Notes under the pieces: model-generated
Databases searched by the model: none
The model's input: the letters and a program-made list of their open reading frames with translations, nothing else
What the model was told of the DNA's origin: nothing
Translations under genes and position numbers: made by a program
Assembly (NCBI RefSeq): GCF_002307495.1
Contig: NZ_NTMR01000005.1
Coordinates: forward strand, 277,865 to 341,864
Length of the DNA: 64,000 nt
Direction: 5' to 3'
Source of the DNA: Pseudomonas abyssi
GTDB taxonomy: Bacteria > Pseudomonadota > Gammaproteobacteria > Pseudomonadales > Pseudomonadaceae
Shown here: positions 1-9,399 of the stretch, in pieces
Layout of the letters: each line of letters starts with the position of its first letter
How positions within the stretch are numbered: the first letter of the stretch is position 1

Positions 1-352
1 TGCGGCGTACGGAGTAGTAACCAAGTGGCTTGTTATCGAGGCCATAGTCGATGGTGATGTTGGCAAACACCCAGTAGTGGCCGCCATCCTTGCAGCGATT
101 TTTGACGTAGCCAAAGAACTCGTTGCCGTCGCGCAGGGTGTCCCACATCAGCTTGAAAACGCCGCGGGGCATGTCCGGGTGACGGATGACGTTGTGTGGA
201 AAACCCAGCAGTTCGGCCTCGGGGAAGCCGGAAATACGCATGAAAGTGCGATTGATATAGGTCAGTTTGCCCTTCAGGTCGGTCTTGCTGACGATGAATT
301 CGTCGTCGCTCAGCGAGACTTCCTTCTGGGTGACCGATACGCGCTCAACCAT
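1..352 (-). CDS. PAS-domain aerotaxis/chemotaxis-type sensor, N-terminal part (cut by window edge)
   Basis: Reading leftward from the ATG at 352-350 gives an open frame of 117 codons that runs off the window. The translation has an Aer-type PAS domain: a TDLKGKLTYINRTF stretch, then FPHNVIRHPDMPRGVF, then the GYVKNRCKDGGHYWV core. The VIRHPDMP segment matches the region that binds FAD in E. coli Aer, where Arg, His and Asp matter. Known Aer proteins follow this PAS with a HAMP or membrane anchor and a methyl-accepting signalling domain, but that part is outside the window. It may therefore be an aerotaxis transducer or another PAS-coupled signalling protein. The upstream gap to the fumC stop (353-622) shows no gene. 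Confidence 0.8.
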   Translation of the reverse strand, partial: MVERVSVTQKEVSLSDDEFIVSKTDLKGKLTYINRTFMRISGFPEAELLGFPHNVIRHPDMPRGVFKLMWDTLRDGNEFFGYVKNRCKDGGHYWVFANITIDYGLDNKPLGYYSVRR

Positions 353-622
353 AACTCAGCCTTTTTGTTGTTTGTGCAAACGGAAACGTGGTTGTGCCCT
401 GAGCCCAGCGGCGATGCATCCGTGCAGCAAACTCCAAAGCGGCTGCCAAACTGGTATTGCGAAGGGGCTGACCTAGGGGGAGGCAGCCAGGCGCTCGCCA
501 GCATCTCGAAACGCAGCCGCGAGTCGGTATGCTGGCAAGGCTAAGAGAGGCGCGCAGTGGGCGTATTGACGCAGGTCAGGCTTGCTGCGCGGACAGCCCC
601 GTTGCAGCGATCGGCTGGCTGT

Positions 623-2002
623 TTATTCGATACCGCCGTGGGTGAGTTTGGCGGGGTTGAGCAGGCGTTCCAGCTCGTCACGGCTGAGGTCAGTGTGCTC
701 GGCGGCCACGTCGACAATCGGACGGCCTTCCTTGTAGGCCAACTTGGCAATCTCGGCGGCTTTCAGGTAGCCGATCACCGGGTTCAGCGCCGTCACCAGA
801 ATCGGGTTGCGGGCCAATGCCTGGGTCAGTTGGTCCTCGCGGACGGTGAAGCTGGCGATGGCCTTGTCGGCCAGCAGGCGGCTGACGTTGCTCAGCAGGC
901 TGATGCTTTCCAGTAGATTGCGCGCGATCAGCGGCAGCATGACGTTCAGCTCAAAGTTGCCTGACTGGCCGGCGATGGTAATGGTGGCATCGTTGCCGAT
1001 CACCTGAGCGGCGACCATCGCGGCGGCTTCCGGAATCACCGGGTTGACCTTGCCGGGCATGATCGAGGAGCCCGGTTGCAGCGCCTGCAGCTCGATCTCG
1101 CCCAGGCCGGCCAGCGGGCCGGAGTTCATCCAGCGCAGGTCATTGGCGATCTTGGTCAGGCTGACCGCGGTGGTCTTCAGCTGGCCGGACAGCGACACCG
1201 CGATATCTTGCGAACCGATATGCGTGAAGAAGTTCTTGGCGGGCGTAAAGGTCAGGCCGGTGTGGGTGCTCAGTGCCTGATTGAAGCGTTCTGCAAACTC
1301 GGGGTGGGCGTTGATACCGGTCCCCACTGCTGTGCCGCCCTGGGCCAGGCTCTGCAGGCTGGGCTGCAACTGACGCAGGTTGTGAATGTTCTGTTCGATC
1401 TGATCTGCCCAGGTGTCCAGGCTTTGGCTCAGGCGCACGGGCATGGCGTCCATCAGATGCGTGCGGCCGGTCTTGACGTACTGATCGACGCTGGCGGCCT
1501 TGCTGCGGGTGACACTGACCAGATGCTCCAGCGCCGGCAGCAGTTGCTCGGCCAGTTCCATGGCGGCGCTGATGTGGATGCTGGAAGGGATGATGTCGTT
1601 GCTGCTCTGGCCACAGTTGATGTGGTCATTGGCGCTGACCGGCTGGCCGTAACGGCGTGCGGCCAGGGTGGCGAGCACTTCGTTGGCATTCATGTTGGAG
1701 CTGGTGCCGGAGCCGGTCTGGAACACATCGACCGGAAAATGCGGCATGAAATCCTCGGTCAGCAGCTCATCCACGGCGCCGCAGATGGCCTCGGCCAGGT
1801 CGGCGGGAATCTGCTCCAGCTCGCTGTTGGCGGTGGCGGCGGCGCGCTTGGCCAGCAGCAGGGCGCGGATGAAGGGGGCCGGCATGGGCTGTCCGCTGAC
1901 CGGAAAGTTGTCGACGGCGCGCTGGGTCTGCGCGGCATAGAGCGCCTCTGCCGGTACCGCCAGTTCGCCCATGCTGTCTTTTTCTATTCGGGTATTGCTC
2001 AT
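623..2002 (-). CDS. fumC: Class II fumarate hydratase
   Basis: 459-residue iron-independent fumarase converting fumarate to L-malate in the TCA cycle, a cytosolic homotetramer. The family signature GSSIMPGKVNP is at residues 311-321 and includes the catalytic serine loop. GRTHLMDA near 179-186 carries the conserved histidine, and SGTSSNMNANEV near 98-109 is typical. The frame could open 16 codons upstream, but the ATG at 2002 is preceded by AGGAG and matches the family N-terminus (MSNTRIEKDSMG). A Fur-box-like site lies about 90 bp upstream, which fits the known use of FumC in place of Fe-S fumarases under iron limitation in pseudomonads. The argininosuccinate lyase superfamily includes aspartase, but the sequence fits FumC better. 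Confidence 0.96.
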   Translation of the reverse strand: MSNTRIEKDSMGELAVPAEALYAAQTQRAVDNFPVSGQPMPAPFIRALLLAKRAAATANSELEQIPADLAEAICGAVDELLTEDFMPHFPVDVFQTGSGTSSNMNANEVLATLAARRYGQPVSANDHINCGQSSNDIIPSSIHISAAMELAEQLLPALEHLVSVTRSKAASVDQYVKTGRTHLMDAMPVRLSQSLDTWADQIEQNIHNLRQLQPSLQSLAQGGTAVGTGINAHPEFAERFNQALSTHTGLTFTPAKNFFTHIGSQDIAVSLSGQLKTTAVSLTKIANDLRWMNSGPLAGLGEIELQALQPGSSIMPGKVNPVIPEAAAMVAAQVIGNDATITIAGQSGNFELNVMLPLIARNLLESISLLSNVSRLLADKAIASFTVREDQLTQALARNPILVTALNPVIGYLKAAEIAKLAYKEGRPIVDVAAEHTDLSRDELERLLNPAKLTHGGIE

Positions 2003-2093
2003 GATGCTGCGCTCCTGGGTCTGGGGGCAGCGTGGTGCAGAGAGTAGCAAGGTCGCCGCCCGGTCTGTGGTACCTGTGCGTCTTGACGTTAAT

Positions 2094-2112
2094 GCAAGTT
2101 GTTATCATTATC
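2094..2112 (-). promoter_or_regulatory. Putative Fur box upstream of fumC
   Basis: On the minus strand the 19-mer starts GATAATGATAAC. Its first 11 bases match the Fur consensus exactly, with a weaker second half. It sits 92-110 bp before the fumC start, in the 150-bp gap after metE. Iron control of fumC is established in pseudomonads, and this site is the inferred operator here. Confidence 0.55.
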
Positions 2113-2121
2113 AAGACTGGC

Positions 2122-2139
2122 CGGGACATTGCTGTCCCG
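2122..2139 (-). terminator. Hairpin after metE, possible weak terminator
   Basis: Perfect 7-bp stem CGGGACA/TGTCCCG around a 4-nt loop that reads GCAA on the metE strand. It lies 14 bp past the metE stop. No T-run follows, so termination is uncertain. Confidence 0.35.
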
Positions 2140-2152
2140 ACCCTGCTTGGAC

Positions 2153-4444
2153 TCACAGTGTGGCGCGTAGTGCCCGAGCGGCAGCTACCATGTTTGCCAG
2201 CGCCGGCGTTACTTCAGCCCACTGGCGGGTTTTCAGGCCACAGTCCGGGTTGACCCAGAGGCGCTCCGCCGGCACGCGCTCGGCAGCCAGCTTCATGAGT
2301 TGGACCATGTACTCCTGCGTCGGAATGTTGGGCGAATGAATGTCGTATACGCCGGGGCCGATGTCGTTCGGATACTCGAAGTGCTTGAAGGCATCCAGCA
2401 GCTCCATGTCCGAACGTGAGGTTTCGATGGTGATGACATCGGCATCCATGGCGGCGATCGACTGAATGATGTCGTTGAACTCCGAATAGCACATGTGGGT
2501 GTGAATCTGGGTGTCATCGGCGACGCCGTTGGCGCTGATACGGAATGACTCCACCGCCCAGTCCAGGTACGCCTGCCATTGTGCACGGCGCAGCGGCAGG
2601 CCTTCACGCAGGGCGGCTTCGTCGATCTGAATGATGCGCACGCCGGCCTTTTCCAGGTCCAGTACTTCCTGCCTAATCGCCAGCGCCAGTTGCAGGCAGC
2701 TGGCCGAACGCGGCTGATCGTCACGTACGAAGGACCAGTTCAGGATGGTCACCGGGCCAGTGAGCATGCCCTTCATCGGCTTGTCGGTCAGCGACTGGGC
2801 GTAGGTGGACCAGGCAACGGTCATCGGTTGTGGGCGGCTGATGTCACCAAACAGGATCGGCGGCTTGACGCAGCGCGAGCCGTAGGACTGCACCCAGCCG
2901 TACTGGCTGAAGGCATAACCATCGAGCTGTTCACCAAAGTACTCGACCATGTCGTTGCGCTCGGGTTCGCCGTGCACCAGTACGTCCAGCCCCAACGCCT
3001 CCTGCTCGCGCACGCAGTGGGCAATTTCGGCCTGCATGGCCTGGGTGTAGCTGGCCTCATCCAGTTCGCCGGACTTGAACTGTCGGCGTGCCTGGCGGAT
3101 ATCGGCGGTCTGCGGGAAGGAGCCAATGGTGGTGGTCGGAAACAGCGGCAGCTTGAGCAGCGCAGACTGCCTGGCCGCGCGCTCGGCGTAGGGGCTGTGG
3201 CGCTGGCCCAGGCTGCTATCGATGGCGGCAACAGCAGCCTGTACGGCCGGGTTGGTGACGCGTGGCGACTGACGCCGACTGTCGATGGCCGCCTGGTTGT
3301 CGGCCAGCTCGCTGGCCACGCTGTTGCGACCCTGATTCAGCGCGCTGCCGAGGATGCGTAGCTCATCCAGCTTTTGCAGGGCGAAGGCCAGCCAGCTGGC
3401 GATCTCGGTATCCAGTGCCTGCTCGCTGGCCAGGTCTACCGGCACATGCAGCAACGAGCAGGAGGGGGCGACCCACAGGCGCTCTCCCAGCGCGGTGGCG
3501 ATGGGCGCAAGCCGTTGCAGCGCGGCGTTCAGGTCGGTCTTCCAGATATTGCGGCCGTTGATCACGCCAAGTGACAGCACGCTGTGCTGCGGCAGTTGGG
3601 CGATCAGCGCGTCAATCTCATCGGCCGCGTTCACTGCGTCCAGATGCACACCGGCGACCGGCAAGCGGGTGACGAGGGCCAGATTGTCCTGCAGGCGACC
3701 GAAATAGGTGGCCAGCAGCAGCTTGACCGGCGCAGCAGCCAGGGCGTGGTAGGCCTGTTCGAAAGCAGCATCCAGGCCGCTGGGCAATTCAGTGACCAGA
3801 ATGGGCTCGTCGATTTGCACCCACTCCACGCCCTCGGCGGCCAGCGTGGTGAGCAGCTCAAGGTAAACCGGCAGCAGACGCTCCAGCAGATCAAAGCGAT
3901 TGGAGTCGTCCTTTTCTTTGCCAATTGCCAGATAGGTGAGTGGGCCGATGATGACCGGTTTGGCAGCCACGTTCTGGGCCCTGGCCTCGCATAGTTGCTC
4001 AATCAGCCGAGTGGCATTCAGGGTGAACGCGCTGTCGGTTGTGAACTCCGGGACGATGTAGTGGTAGTTGGTGTCGAACCACTTGGTCATCTCGCCAGCG
4101 GCTACACCGCCGCAGCACCCGGCGTGCTCTTCGGCCGTTTGCGCAGAGCGGCCACGGGCGATGCGGAAGTAGTTATCCAGCTCATCACCGTGGAAGTCGC
4201 GTACCCGCTCGGGCAGGTTGCCCAGGGTGAAGCTCATGTCCAGCACCTGGTCATAGAAGGAAAAGTCGCCCACCGGCACCAGGTCCAGTTCGGCCTGCTG
4301 GGCCCAGTGACGCTGACGTAGGGCGGCTGCAGTGGTCTTCAGCTCCTCGCGGGAAGACTGATCCTTCCAATAGGATTCAAGGGCGAACTTCAGTTCTCGG
4401 CGAGCGCCGATGCGGGGGAACCCCAGGTTGTGGATGCGTGCCAT
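2153..4444 (-). CDS. metE: Cobalamin-independent methionine synthase
   Basis: 763-residue 5-methyltetrahydropteroyltriglutamate-homocysteine methyltransferase, the last step of methionine synthesis without B12. The N-terminus [19 protein letters not shown] is typical. The C-terminal half carries the zinc site, with His650 and Cys652 in HMCYSEF and Cys735 in NPDCG. The length equals the full family length and no frame damage is seen. The 150-bp gap upstream is AT-rich and holds a TTCA-N8-TGAA palindrome that could bind a LysR-type activator. No metR gene is adjacent and no cobalamin riboswitch core was seen. It stands alone between fumC and a siderophore receptor. Confidence 0.97.
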   Translation of the reverse strand: MARIHNLGFPRIGARRELKFALESYWKDQSSREELKTTAAALRQRHWAQQAELDLVPVGDFSFYDQVLDMSFTLGNLPERVRDFHGDELDNYFRIARGRSAQTAEEHAGCCGGVAAGEMTKWFDTNYHYIVPEFTTDSAFTLNATRLIEQLCEARAQNVAAKPVIIGPLTYLAIGKEKDDSNRFDLLERLLPVYLELLTTLAAEGVEWVQIDEPILVTELPSGLDAAFEQAYHALAAAPVKLLLATYFGRLQDNLALVTRLPVAGVHLDAVNAADEIDALIAQLPQHSVLSLGVINGRNIWKTDLNAALQRLAPIATALGERLWVAPSCSLLHVPVDLASEQALDTEIASWLAFALQKLDELRILGSALNQGRNSVASELADNQAAIDSRRQSPRVTNPAVQAAVAAIDSSLGQRHSPYAERAARQSALLKLPLFPTTTIGSFPQTADIRQARRQFKSGELDEASYTQAMQAEIAHCVREQEALGLDVLVHGEPERNDMVEYFGEQLDGYAFSQYGWVQSYGSRCVKPPILFGDISRPQPMTVAWSTYAQSLTDKPMKGMLTGPVTILNWSFVRDDQPRSASCLQLALAIRQEVLDLEKAGVRIIQIDEAALREGLPLRRAQWQAYLDWAVESFRISANGVADDTQIHTHMCYSEFNDIIQSIAAMDADVITIETSRSDMELLDAFKHFEYPNDIGPGVYDIHSPNIPTQEYMVQLMKLAAERVPAERLWVNPDCGLKTRQWAEVTPALANMVAAARALRATL

Positions 4445-4516
4445 GTGCTGCCTCTGTCGGTGAGTGGGTACAGGGGCATGCTAGGGTGGTGGGTGAATTA
4501 TTAAAATTGATGTTTA

Positions 4517-4532
4517 TTCAGATATTAATGAA
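4517..4532. promoter_or_regulatory. Palindrome in metE upstream region, possible LysR-type operator
   Basis: TTCAGATATTAATGAA has inverted TTCA/TGAA arms 73-88 bp upstream of the metE start in an AT-rich patch. The published MetR motif has the arms the other way round (TGAA-N5-TTCA), so this is only a candidate activator site. Confidence 0.25.
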
Positions 4533-4594
4533 AGTAGCTCATGTTGGGTGTGGCCCCGCCGCCCGTGATGGGCAGGCGACAGGGCCCAAAGGGC

Positions 4595-6814
4595 TCAGAA
4601 ACGGTACTTGGCCGTTGCTGTCACGCTGCGCGGTGCGCCGTAAGTGAGGGCGCCGTACGCGTCGAAGATGTCGAAGTACTTTTCATCCGTGACGTTGTTG
4701 GCGTTGATCTGCGCCGACAGGTTGTCGGTGATGTCGTAACGGGCCATCAGGTTGACCAGCGCGTAGGCGTCCTGCTCGATCTTCTCCTGCTCGTCGGACG
4801 GGTTGGTTGCGTAGGTGTAGATGCTGTCCTGCCAGTTCACACCGCCGCCAATAGTCAGGCGGCTCCAGTCGCCGGCAAAACGGTAGGTGGTAAAGGTGCG
4901 CAGCAGTTTGGTCGGGTACAGGGTGTTGGTGTCGTCGCCGTTGCCGTCTTCCACCTCAAACTGGGTGTAGCCGGCGCTTAGATTCCAGCCGGGCATGATC
5001 TCGCCGGATACTTCCAGCTCGAAGCCCTTGCTGACGGCCTCACTCTCGACGTAGGCAAAGCCCAGTGCCGGTTCCGCCGGGTCAATGCGAACGCCTGTGT
5101 TGGACCCCAGATTGTCCTGCTTGATCTGGAAGATAGCGGCAGAGGCATTCAGCGCGCCGTCGTAGAACTCGCCCTTGAGACCCATTTCATAGCTTTCGCC
5201 GACGATTGGCTGCAACTGCTGATTGCTGGCATTCTTCTCTGACTGGGGCTGGAATACATCGGTATAGCTGGCGTAGGCCGACAGGGTGTTGGTCAGGTCA
5301 TAGATGATGCCGGCATAGGGGGTGACTTCGTCGTGTACGTCGAGCGCCGAGCGGGTGTTTCGGGTGTAATCGTACTCGGTCTTTTCATAGTCGCTGACCC
5401 GGGCACCGAGAATGACCTTGAGGTCATCGGTGAGGTTCAGGCGGGTGACCCCGTAGTAGCCTTTCTGAATGGTCTCGCCGGAGCCGTAGGGCGTCAGACC
5501 GGACCAGGTGGGTGCCGGGTGATGGCCGTCGTAGGCATCAAAGTTGGGTACGGTGGCCGAGCCGGCCAGCGCGGTGCGTGAGTCTGCGTCGAAGTCCTGC
5601 TTGCTGTAGATGTAGCCGAAAGCCACTTCATGGTCGCGGTTGAACAGGGAGACGGGACCGCTAAAGCGCACGCTGTAATCGTCCTGAACGGTGTTTACGT
5701 TGTAGGAGCCGGCCATGGCGTTCATTGGCGAGCTGCCGTTGCGGCCGGGGTTACCGTATAGATAGAGCAGGTAGGAGTCAGCCTCGCGCTCACCGCGGTT
5801 GTAGCTCAGGTTGAGCTGCCAGCCGCTGCCCAGTTCGTGATCCAGATTGACGAAGTAGGTGTCATAGCTGGTGTCCCACTTGCTCCAGTCGGCGGACGTG
5901 GTCTTGGAACGACTCCAGTCGGTGCGCGAGCCATCGGCATACCAGATTGGCAGCGCGCCCCACATAGGCGAGTCGGAGGTGTTGTCCTGTCGGCTCAGGC
6001 CAAACCAGAGCGTAGTGTTTTCGCTCAGATCGACATCCATGGTGCCGTACAGGGTCTCGGTCTGGTTGGCATGCATATCGATCCAGCTGTCGCCATTCTG
6101 ATATTCCCCAACCAGGCGGCCACGTACCGTGCCGGCTTCGTTCAGAGCAAAGGAGACGTCGCCGAGGGTGCTGTAGGTATCCCAGGTGCCCGCACTCAAT
6201 TCCACTGATCCGGTCAGATCACGATTGCTGGCGCGCTTGCGGGCCAGGTTGAGTGAGGCGGACGGGTCGCCTGACCCGGTCATCAGGCCGTTGGCCCCGC
6301 GCACGACTTCTACCCGATCGTACATCGCCAGACTGCTGAAGATTTCGCCGGAGCTCCAGGGTTGCTCCCAGATGGTGGGCACGCCGTCGATCATCAGTGC
6401 GTTGATGGCAAAGCCGCGGGCGTTGAACTGGGCGCGAGTGGTCTCGTAGCGGTTGACAGATACACCGGTGGCGTTGTTGACCACATCGAGAATGTTCTGC
6501 AGGTCCTGATCTTCAATGCGCTGCCGGGTGACCACGCTGACCGATTGCGGGGTTTCGCGCAGTGACAGACTCAGTGGCGTTGCGGTGCGGGCCGCTTCGG
6601 CGGTGTAGGACTCGCTGCCTTCGGTTGTGGTGCGACGTTCGCCCTGGCCGGTCACGGTCAGTGGTGCGAGCTCGGTAGCTTGGGTCGGGCTGGCCTGCTG
6701 TGCAAGCGTCGGCAGGCTGGTCAGCGCCGTGCCGGCAGCAAGCAGGTGGACGGTAATGGCAAGCGGGCGCAGGGCTTTGGGCGAGGCAGTACGAGCGAAG
6801 GGAAGTGCAGACAT
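4595..6814 (-). CDS. TonB-dependent siderophore receptor
   Basis: 739-residue outer-membrane receptor for ferric siderophore uptake powered by TonB-ExbBD. It has an N-terminal signal peptide ending near ALTSLPTLAQQ, then a TonB-box-like APLTVTG segment. A plug domain follows (about residues 80-190, with ETPQSVSVVTRQRIEDQ and DRVEVVRGANGLMTGSGDPSASLN), then a long 22-strand-type barrel closing with an aromatic terminal residue (TATAKYRF). No extra N-terminal signalling (STN) domain is present, so it should be a simple transporter without its own sigma/anti-sigma circuit. The plug resembles the FhuE/FpvA group, suggesting hydroxamate-type ligands, but the ligand is not determined. A Fur box lies 45 bp upstream. 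Confidence 0.92.
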   Translation of the reverse strand: MSALPFARTASPKALRPLAITVHLLAAGTALTSLPTLAQQASPTQATELAPLTVTGQGERRTTTEGSESYTAEAARTATPLSLSLRETPQSVSVVTRQRIEDQDLQNILDVVNNATGVSVNRYETTRAQFNARGFAINALMIDGVPTIWEQPWSSGEIFSSLAMYDRVEVVRGANGLMTGSGDPSASLNLARKRASNRDLTGSVELSAGTWDTYSTLGDVSFALNEAGTVRGRLVGEYQNGDSWIDMHANQTETLYGTMDVDLSENTTLWFGLSRQDNTSDSPMWGALPIWYADGSRTDWSRSKTTSADWSKWDTSYDTYFVNLDHELGSGWQLNLSYNRGEREADSYLLYLYGNPGRNGSSPMNAMAGSYNVNTVQDDYSVRFSGPVSLFNRDHEVAFGYIYSKQDFDADSRTALAGSATVPNFDAYDGHHPAPTWSGLTPYGSGETIQKGYYGVTRLNLTDDLKVILGARVSDYEKTEYDYTRNTRSALDVHDEVTPYAGIIYDLTNTLSAYASYTDVFQPQSEKNASNQQLQPIVGESYEMGLKGEFYDGALNASAAIFQIKQDNLGSNTGVRIDPAEPALGFAYVESEAVSKGFELEVSGEIMPGWNLSAGYTQFEVEDGNGDDTNTLYPTKLLRTFTTYRFAGDWSRLTIGGGVNWQDSIYTYATNPSDEQEKIEQDAYALVNLMARYDITDNLSAQINANNVTDEKYFDIFDAYGALTYGAPRSVTATAKYRF

Positions 6815-6858
6815 GGAGGAGGGTCCTGAATGTCGGGGGTTGGCAAAAAAGAGTTAGT

Positions 6859-6877
6859 GTTAATGATAAGGATTTGC
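6859..6877 (-). promoter_or_regulatory. Fur box upstream of the siderophore receptor
   Basis: The 19-mer reads GTTAATGATAAGGATTTGC on the plus strand and matches 14 of 19 positions of the Fur consensus. It is 45-63 bp upstream of the receptor start, where it would overlap a promoter. Confidence 0.7.
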
Positions 6878-7009
6878 ATTCTATTTGTGTGAAAACAGTA
6901 AAGCAAACTGTCTCGCAAGCCGTTGTTTGCCAGAGGGGATACGGCGGGTTGGCGGTGTGGCCCGCTTAGTGCTCAGGCCACAGGGAAGGGCGGGATAACC
7001 TGGATAGTC

Positions 7010-7028
7010 CGGCGCCTGGCTGGCGCCG
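7010..7028 (-). terminator. Hairpin after the MCE transport operon
   Basis: Perfect stem CGGCGCC/GGCGCCG with a 5-nt loop, just past the stop of the last operon gene. No T-run follows, so it is a weak terminator candidate. Confidence 0.4.
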
Positions 7029-7034
7029 TTGGGG

Positions 7035-7658
7035 TTACTGAATACGCAGCGGCTCGAAGTCGCCCAGCGCGCTGCGGCTCCAGGCAAGCAGCTCGCCGGC
7101 CAGTTGTTCGCTGGCCGTGCCGAAGTTGTTCACCACCGATTCGATGGCAGTGTCCTGCAGCGGCTGCCGGATGCTGAAGCGCTTGGCGGCGAGAACCTCG
7201 CGGGTGCTCGGGTCGATCAGCTTGGCGTCCAGTTCGATGATCACGCTGGCCTGTTCGCCCTGATAGCGGGTCTGGAATTGGCGCAGGTCGCTCATCAGAT
7301 GCACGTCGGCCTGCAGCGATTGAGTCTCGGTGGTAACGGCGCTGAAACTGCCGTCCTGCTCAAACGCCTGGACCAGTTGTTCACGCAGCAGATTGGGGTT
7401 GGGGTCGGCCCAGCGCGCGCCCTGGTAGCTGCTCAGGGTGTTGCCGTCGGGCGAGACCAGAATGCGGATGGTCTGCAGCGCGTTGCTGCTGGACGGCGTG
7501 ATGATGCGCAGGGCCAGCGGCAGGGGCTCGCCACTGTGCTGTGCCAGGTCAGGTGGCGGCAGTTGGTAGAAGGTCAGCGGCTCGCGGTCGGGCAGCACGG
7601 TGCAGGCTGATAGTGCGCTGGCTAGCAGCAGGCCGGCGGTCAGGTGGCGAATGATCAT
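7035..7658 (-). CDS. ABC-type transport auxiliary lipoprotein (PqiC-like)
   Basis: 207-residue lipoprotein. It has a signal peptide with lipobox LSAC (lipidated Cys19), then a domain with a TFYQLPPP start and IRQP/ESVVNNFG segments, typical of the auxiliary lipoprotein of MCE/PqiB-type systems. It is expected at the inner face of the outer membrane as the exit partner for lipids moved by the MCE protein. Its ATG overlaps the stop of the upstream MCE gene by 4 nt, indicating translational coupling. It is the last gene of a four-gene transport operon. Confidence 0.82.
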   Translation of the reverse strand: MIIRHLTAGLLLASALSACTVLPDREPLTFYQLPPPDLAQHSGEPLPLALRIITPSSSNALQTIRILVSPDGNTLSSYQGARWADPNPNLLREQLVQAFEQDGSFSAVTTETQSLQADVHLMSDLRQFQTRYQGEQASVIIELDAKLIDPSTREVLAAKRFSIRQPLQDTAIESVVNNFGTASEQLAGELLAWSRSALGDFEPLRIQ

Positions 7659-8593
7659 GGCTGGAACTCCTGTCGCTGGTCACGCCCCAGCAAGAAGCGC
7701 GCAGGGTCGTCCTGCAGGCGGCGAGTAAGGCTGCGCAGCTCGGCCAGGGTGTCGCGCAGCTCGTTGATTGCCGGGTCAAGCTGGCCGAGTCCCTGCATGC
7801 CGCTTTTCAGGGCGTAGCGGTTCTCGCTGAGTATCTGCTCCAGCTGAGCGCTGGTGTCGGCCACCGAGGCCATGGTCTCGCGGGCGCTCTGCAGGGTCTG
7901 AGCGCCTTCCTGATTGAGCAGCTGGTCGGCATCGGCAATCAGCCGGCTGCTGTTCTCCAGCGTCTGGGTAGCGGCCTCGCTGGTGCTGCGCAGCTCGGCG
8001 ATCAGCTGCTGCAGGTTGCCGTTGGGGTCAGCGATGCTCTGGGTGGCCTGGTTCAGACCTTCGAGGGTTTCGCTGAGGTGTCTGACGTTGTTCTCCGACA
8101 GCACGTCGCCGGCATTGACCACCAGTTTGTTGATGTTGGTCATCAGGTCTTCGCCGTTGCTCAGCAGGCTGGCCAGCGGCGAGGGCGTGGCGTAGATGAC
8201 CGGGTCTTCGCCGCGCTTGGCGGTGAGCGGTGGGCTGTTCGGGTCGTTGTGAGTCAGCTCGATCACCGAGTTGCCGGTGATGCCGGTGAAGGACAGGCGC
8301 GCCTTGGTGTCCTGCTTGATCGGTACATCGGCGTCGATCAGGATGCGCGCGCGAACGATGCGCGGATCATCGTGGTCCAGGCTCAGTTCGGTGATCTCGC
8401 CAATACGGATGCCGCTGAACTGCACTGCGCTGCCGCGCGACAGCCCGGTAACCGCCTGTTTGAATACCACGGTGTAGTAGTTCTGCTCGCTGCTGGTGCT
8501 GGCGCTGCTGAGCCAGATGGCGAAGACGATAGAGGCCAGCGCCGCGAGGACGGTGAACAGGCCGATCAGCACATGATTGGCTCGGGTTTCCAT
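7655..8593 (-). CDS. MCE (MlaD-type) domain protein
   Basis: 312-residue inner-membrane-anchored lipid-binding subunit. It has one transmembrane segment near residues 8-29, an MCE/MlaD domain at roughly 40-120 (VTGLSRGSAVQFSGIRIGEI), then a long helical coiled-coil-like tail to the C-terminus (ADQLLNQEGAQTLQSARETM, LTRRLQDDPARFLLGRD). MCE proteins form hexameric rings carrying phospholipid or other hydrophobic ligands between the membranes. AAGGAG upstream of the ATG supports the start. It lies 8 bp after the ATPase gene and overlaps the lipoprotein gene. The single MCE domain plus tail is unlike PqiB or LetB (multi-domain) and unlike minimal MlaD (short). Confidence 0.9.
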   Translation of the reverse strand: METRANHVLIGLFTVLAALASIVFAIWLSSASTSSEQNYYTVVFKQAVTGLSRGSAVQFSGIRIGEITELSLDHDDPRIVRARILIDADVPIKQDTKARLSFTGITGNSVIELTHNDPNSPPLTAKRGEDPVIYATPSPLASLLSNGEDLMTNINKLVVNAGDVLSENNVRHLSETLEGLNQATQSIADPNGNLQQLIAELRSTSEAATQTLENSSRLIADADQLLNQEGAQTLQSARETMASVADTSAQLEQILSENRYALKSGMQGLGQLDPAINELRDTLAELRSLTRRLQDDPARFLLGRDQRQEFQP

Positions 8594-8601
8594 GGGCAGG
8601 C

Positions 8602-9399
8602 TTACTCCTTGGCCGGGGTGGGTTGCTGATAGGCGGCGGCGCGACCGCGCGGCCCGTGAAAATAGTCCTGAATCCAGGCGTCATCAGTCTCGGCGACGCG
8701 CTCCAGGGTATCGGCGATCAGCACACGCTTTTGTGACAGCACCGCTACGCGGTCGCAGATCGCATACAGGGTATCGAGATCGTGGGTCACCAGAAAGACG
8801 CTCAAGCCCAGTGCATCGCAGAGGGTGCGGATCAACTGGTCAAAGGCGGCGGCGCCAATCGGGTCGAGGCCGGCGGTCGGCTCATCAAGAAACAGAATGT
8901 CCGGGTCCAACGCCAGGGCGCGGGCCAGGGCGGCGCGCTTGACCATGCCGCCGGAGAGCATCGCCGGGTATTTGTCCCCGGCGCCCGGGGGCAGCCCGGT
9001 CAGCGCGATCTTCATGCGCGCCAGGTGTTCGGCGTCTTCGCGGCTGAGGCCGGTATGCTCGATCAGCGGCAGGGCGATGTTCTCGACCACCGTCAGTGAG
9101 GAGAACAGCGCGCCGGACTGGAACAGCACGCCGAAGCGGCGCTCCTGTTCCGAGCGCGCCTGGGGCGGCAGCGTCTGCAGGTCTTTGCCGAACACCTTGA
9201 CCGACCCTGCGTTGGGTCGACGCAGGCCGACGATCGAGCGCAGCAATACCGACTTGCCGGTACCCGAGCCGCCAACCACGCCCAGTACCTCGCGCGGCAG
9301 AATATCCAGATCCAGGTTGTCGTGTACGGTCTGGCTGCCAAAGCGGTTGACCAGCCCGCGCACCTCAACCACCGGGGCTAGGCCCGTGTCTTTGCTCAC
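8602..9399 (-). CDS. ABC transporter ATP-binding protein (MlaF-type)
   Basis: 265-residue cytoplasmic ATPase of the MCE lipid transport system. Walker A is GGSGTGKS, the signature is LSGGMVKRAALARAL (the variant common in MlaF-like ATPases) and Walker B is ILFLDEPTAGLDP. The H-loop histidine is in LVTHDLD. The frame is open further upstream, but the GTG at 9399 forms a GTGA overlap with the permease stop and places MSKDTG before the conserved VEVRGLVNRFG, so this start is preferred over the ATG 21 codons upstream. Confidence 0.92.
   Translation of the reverse strand: MSKDTGLAPVVEVRGLVNRFGSQTVHDNLDLDILPREVLGVVGGSGTGKSVLLRSIVGLRRPNAGSVKVFGKDLQTLPPQARSEQERRFGVLFQSGALFSSLTVVENIALPLIEHTGLSREDAEHLARMKIALTGLPPGAGDKYPAMLSGGMVKRAALARALALDPDILFLDEPTAGLDPIGAAAFDQLIRTLCDALGLSVFLVTHDLDTLYAICDRVAVLSQKRVLIADTLERVAETDDAWIQDYFHGPRGRAAAYQQPTPAKE

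Noticed and set aside
353..622. Possible small genes between the PAS gene and fumC
   Set aside because: Short frames there are poorly composed, lack ribosome sites and have no motifs.
1076..2047. 323-codon plus-strand frame opposite fumC
   Set aside because: Antisense shadow of a high-GC gene, Gly/Ala/Gln-rich low-information protein without any domain. fumC explains the region.
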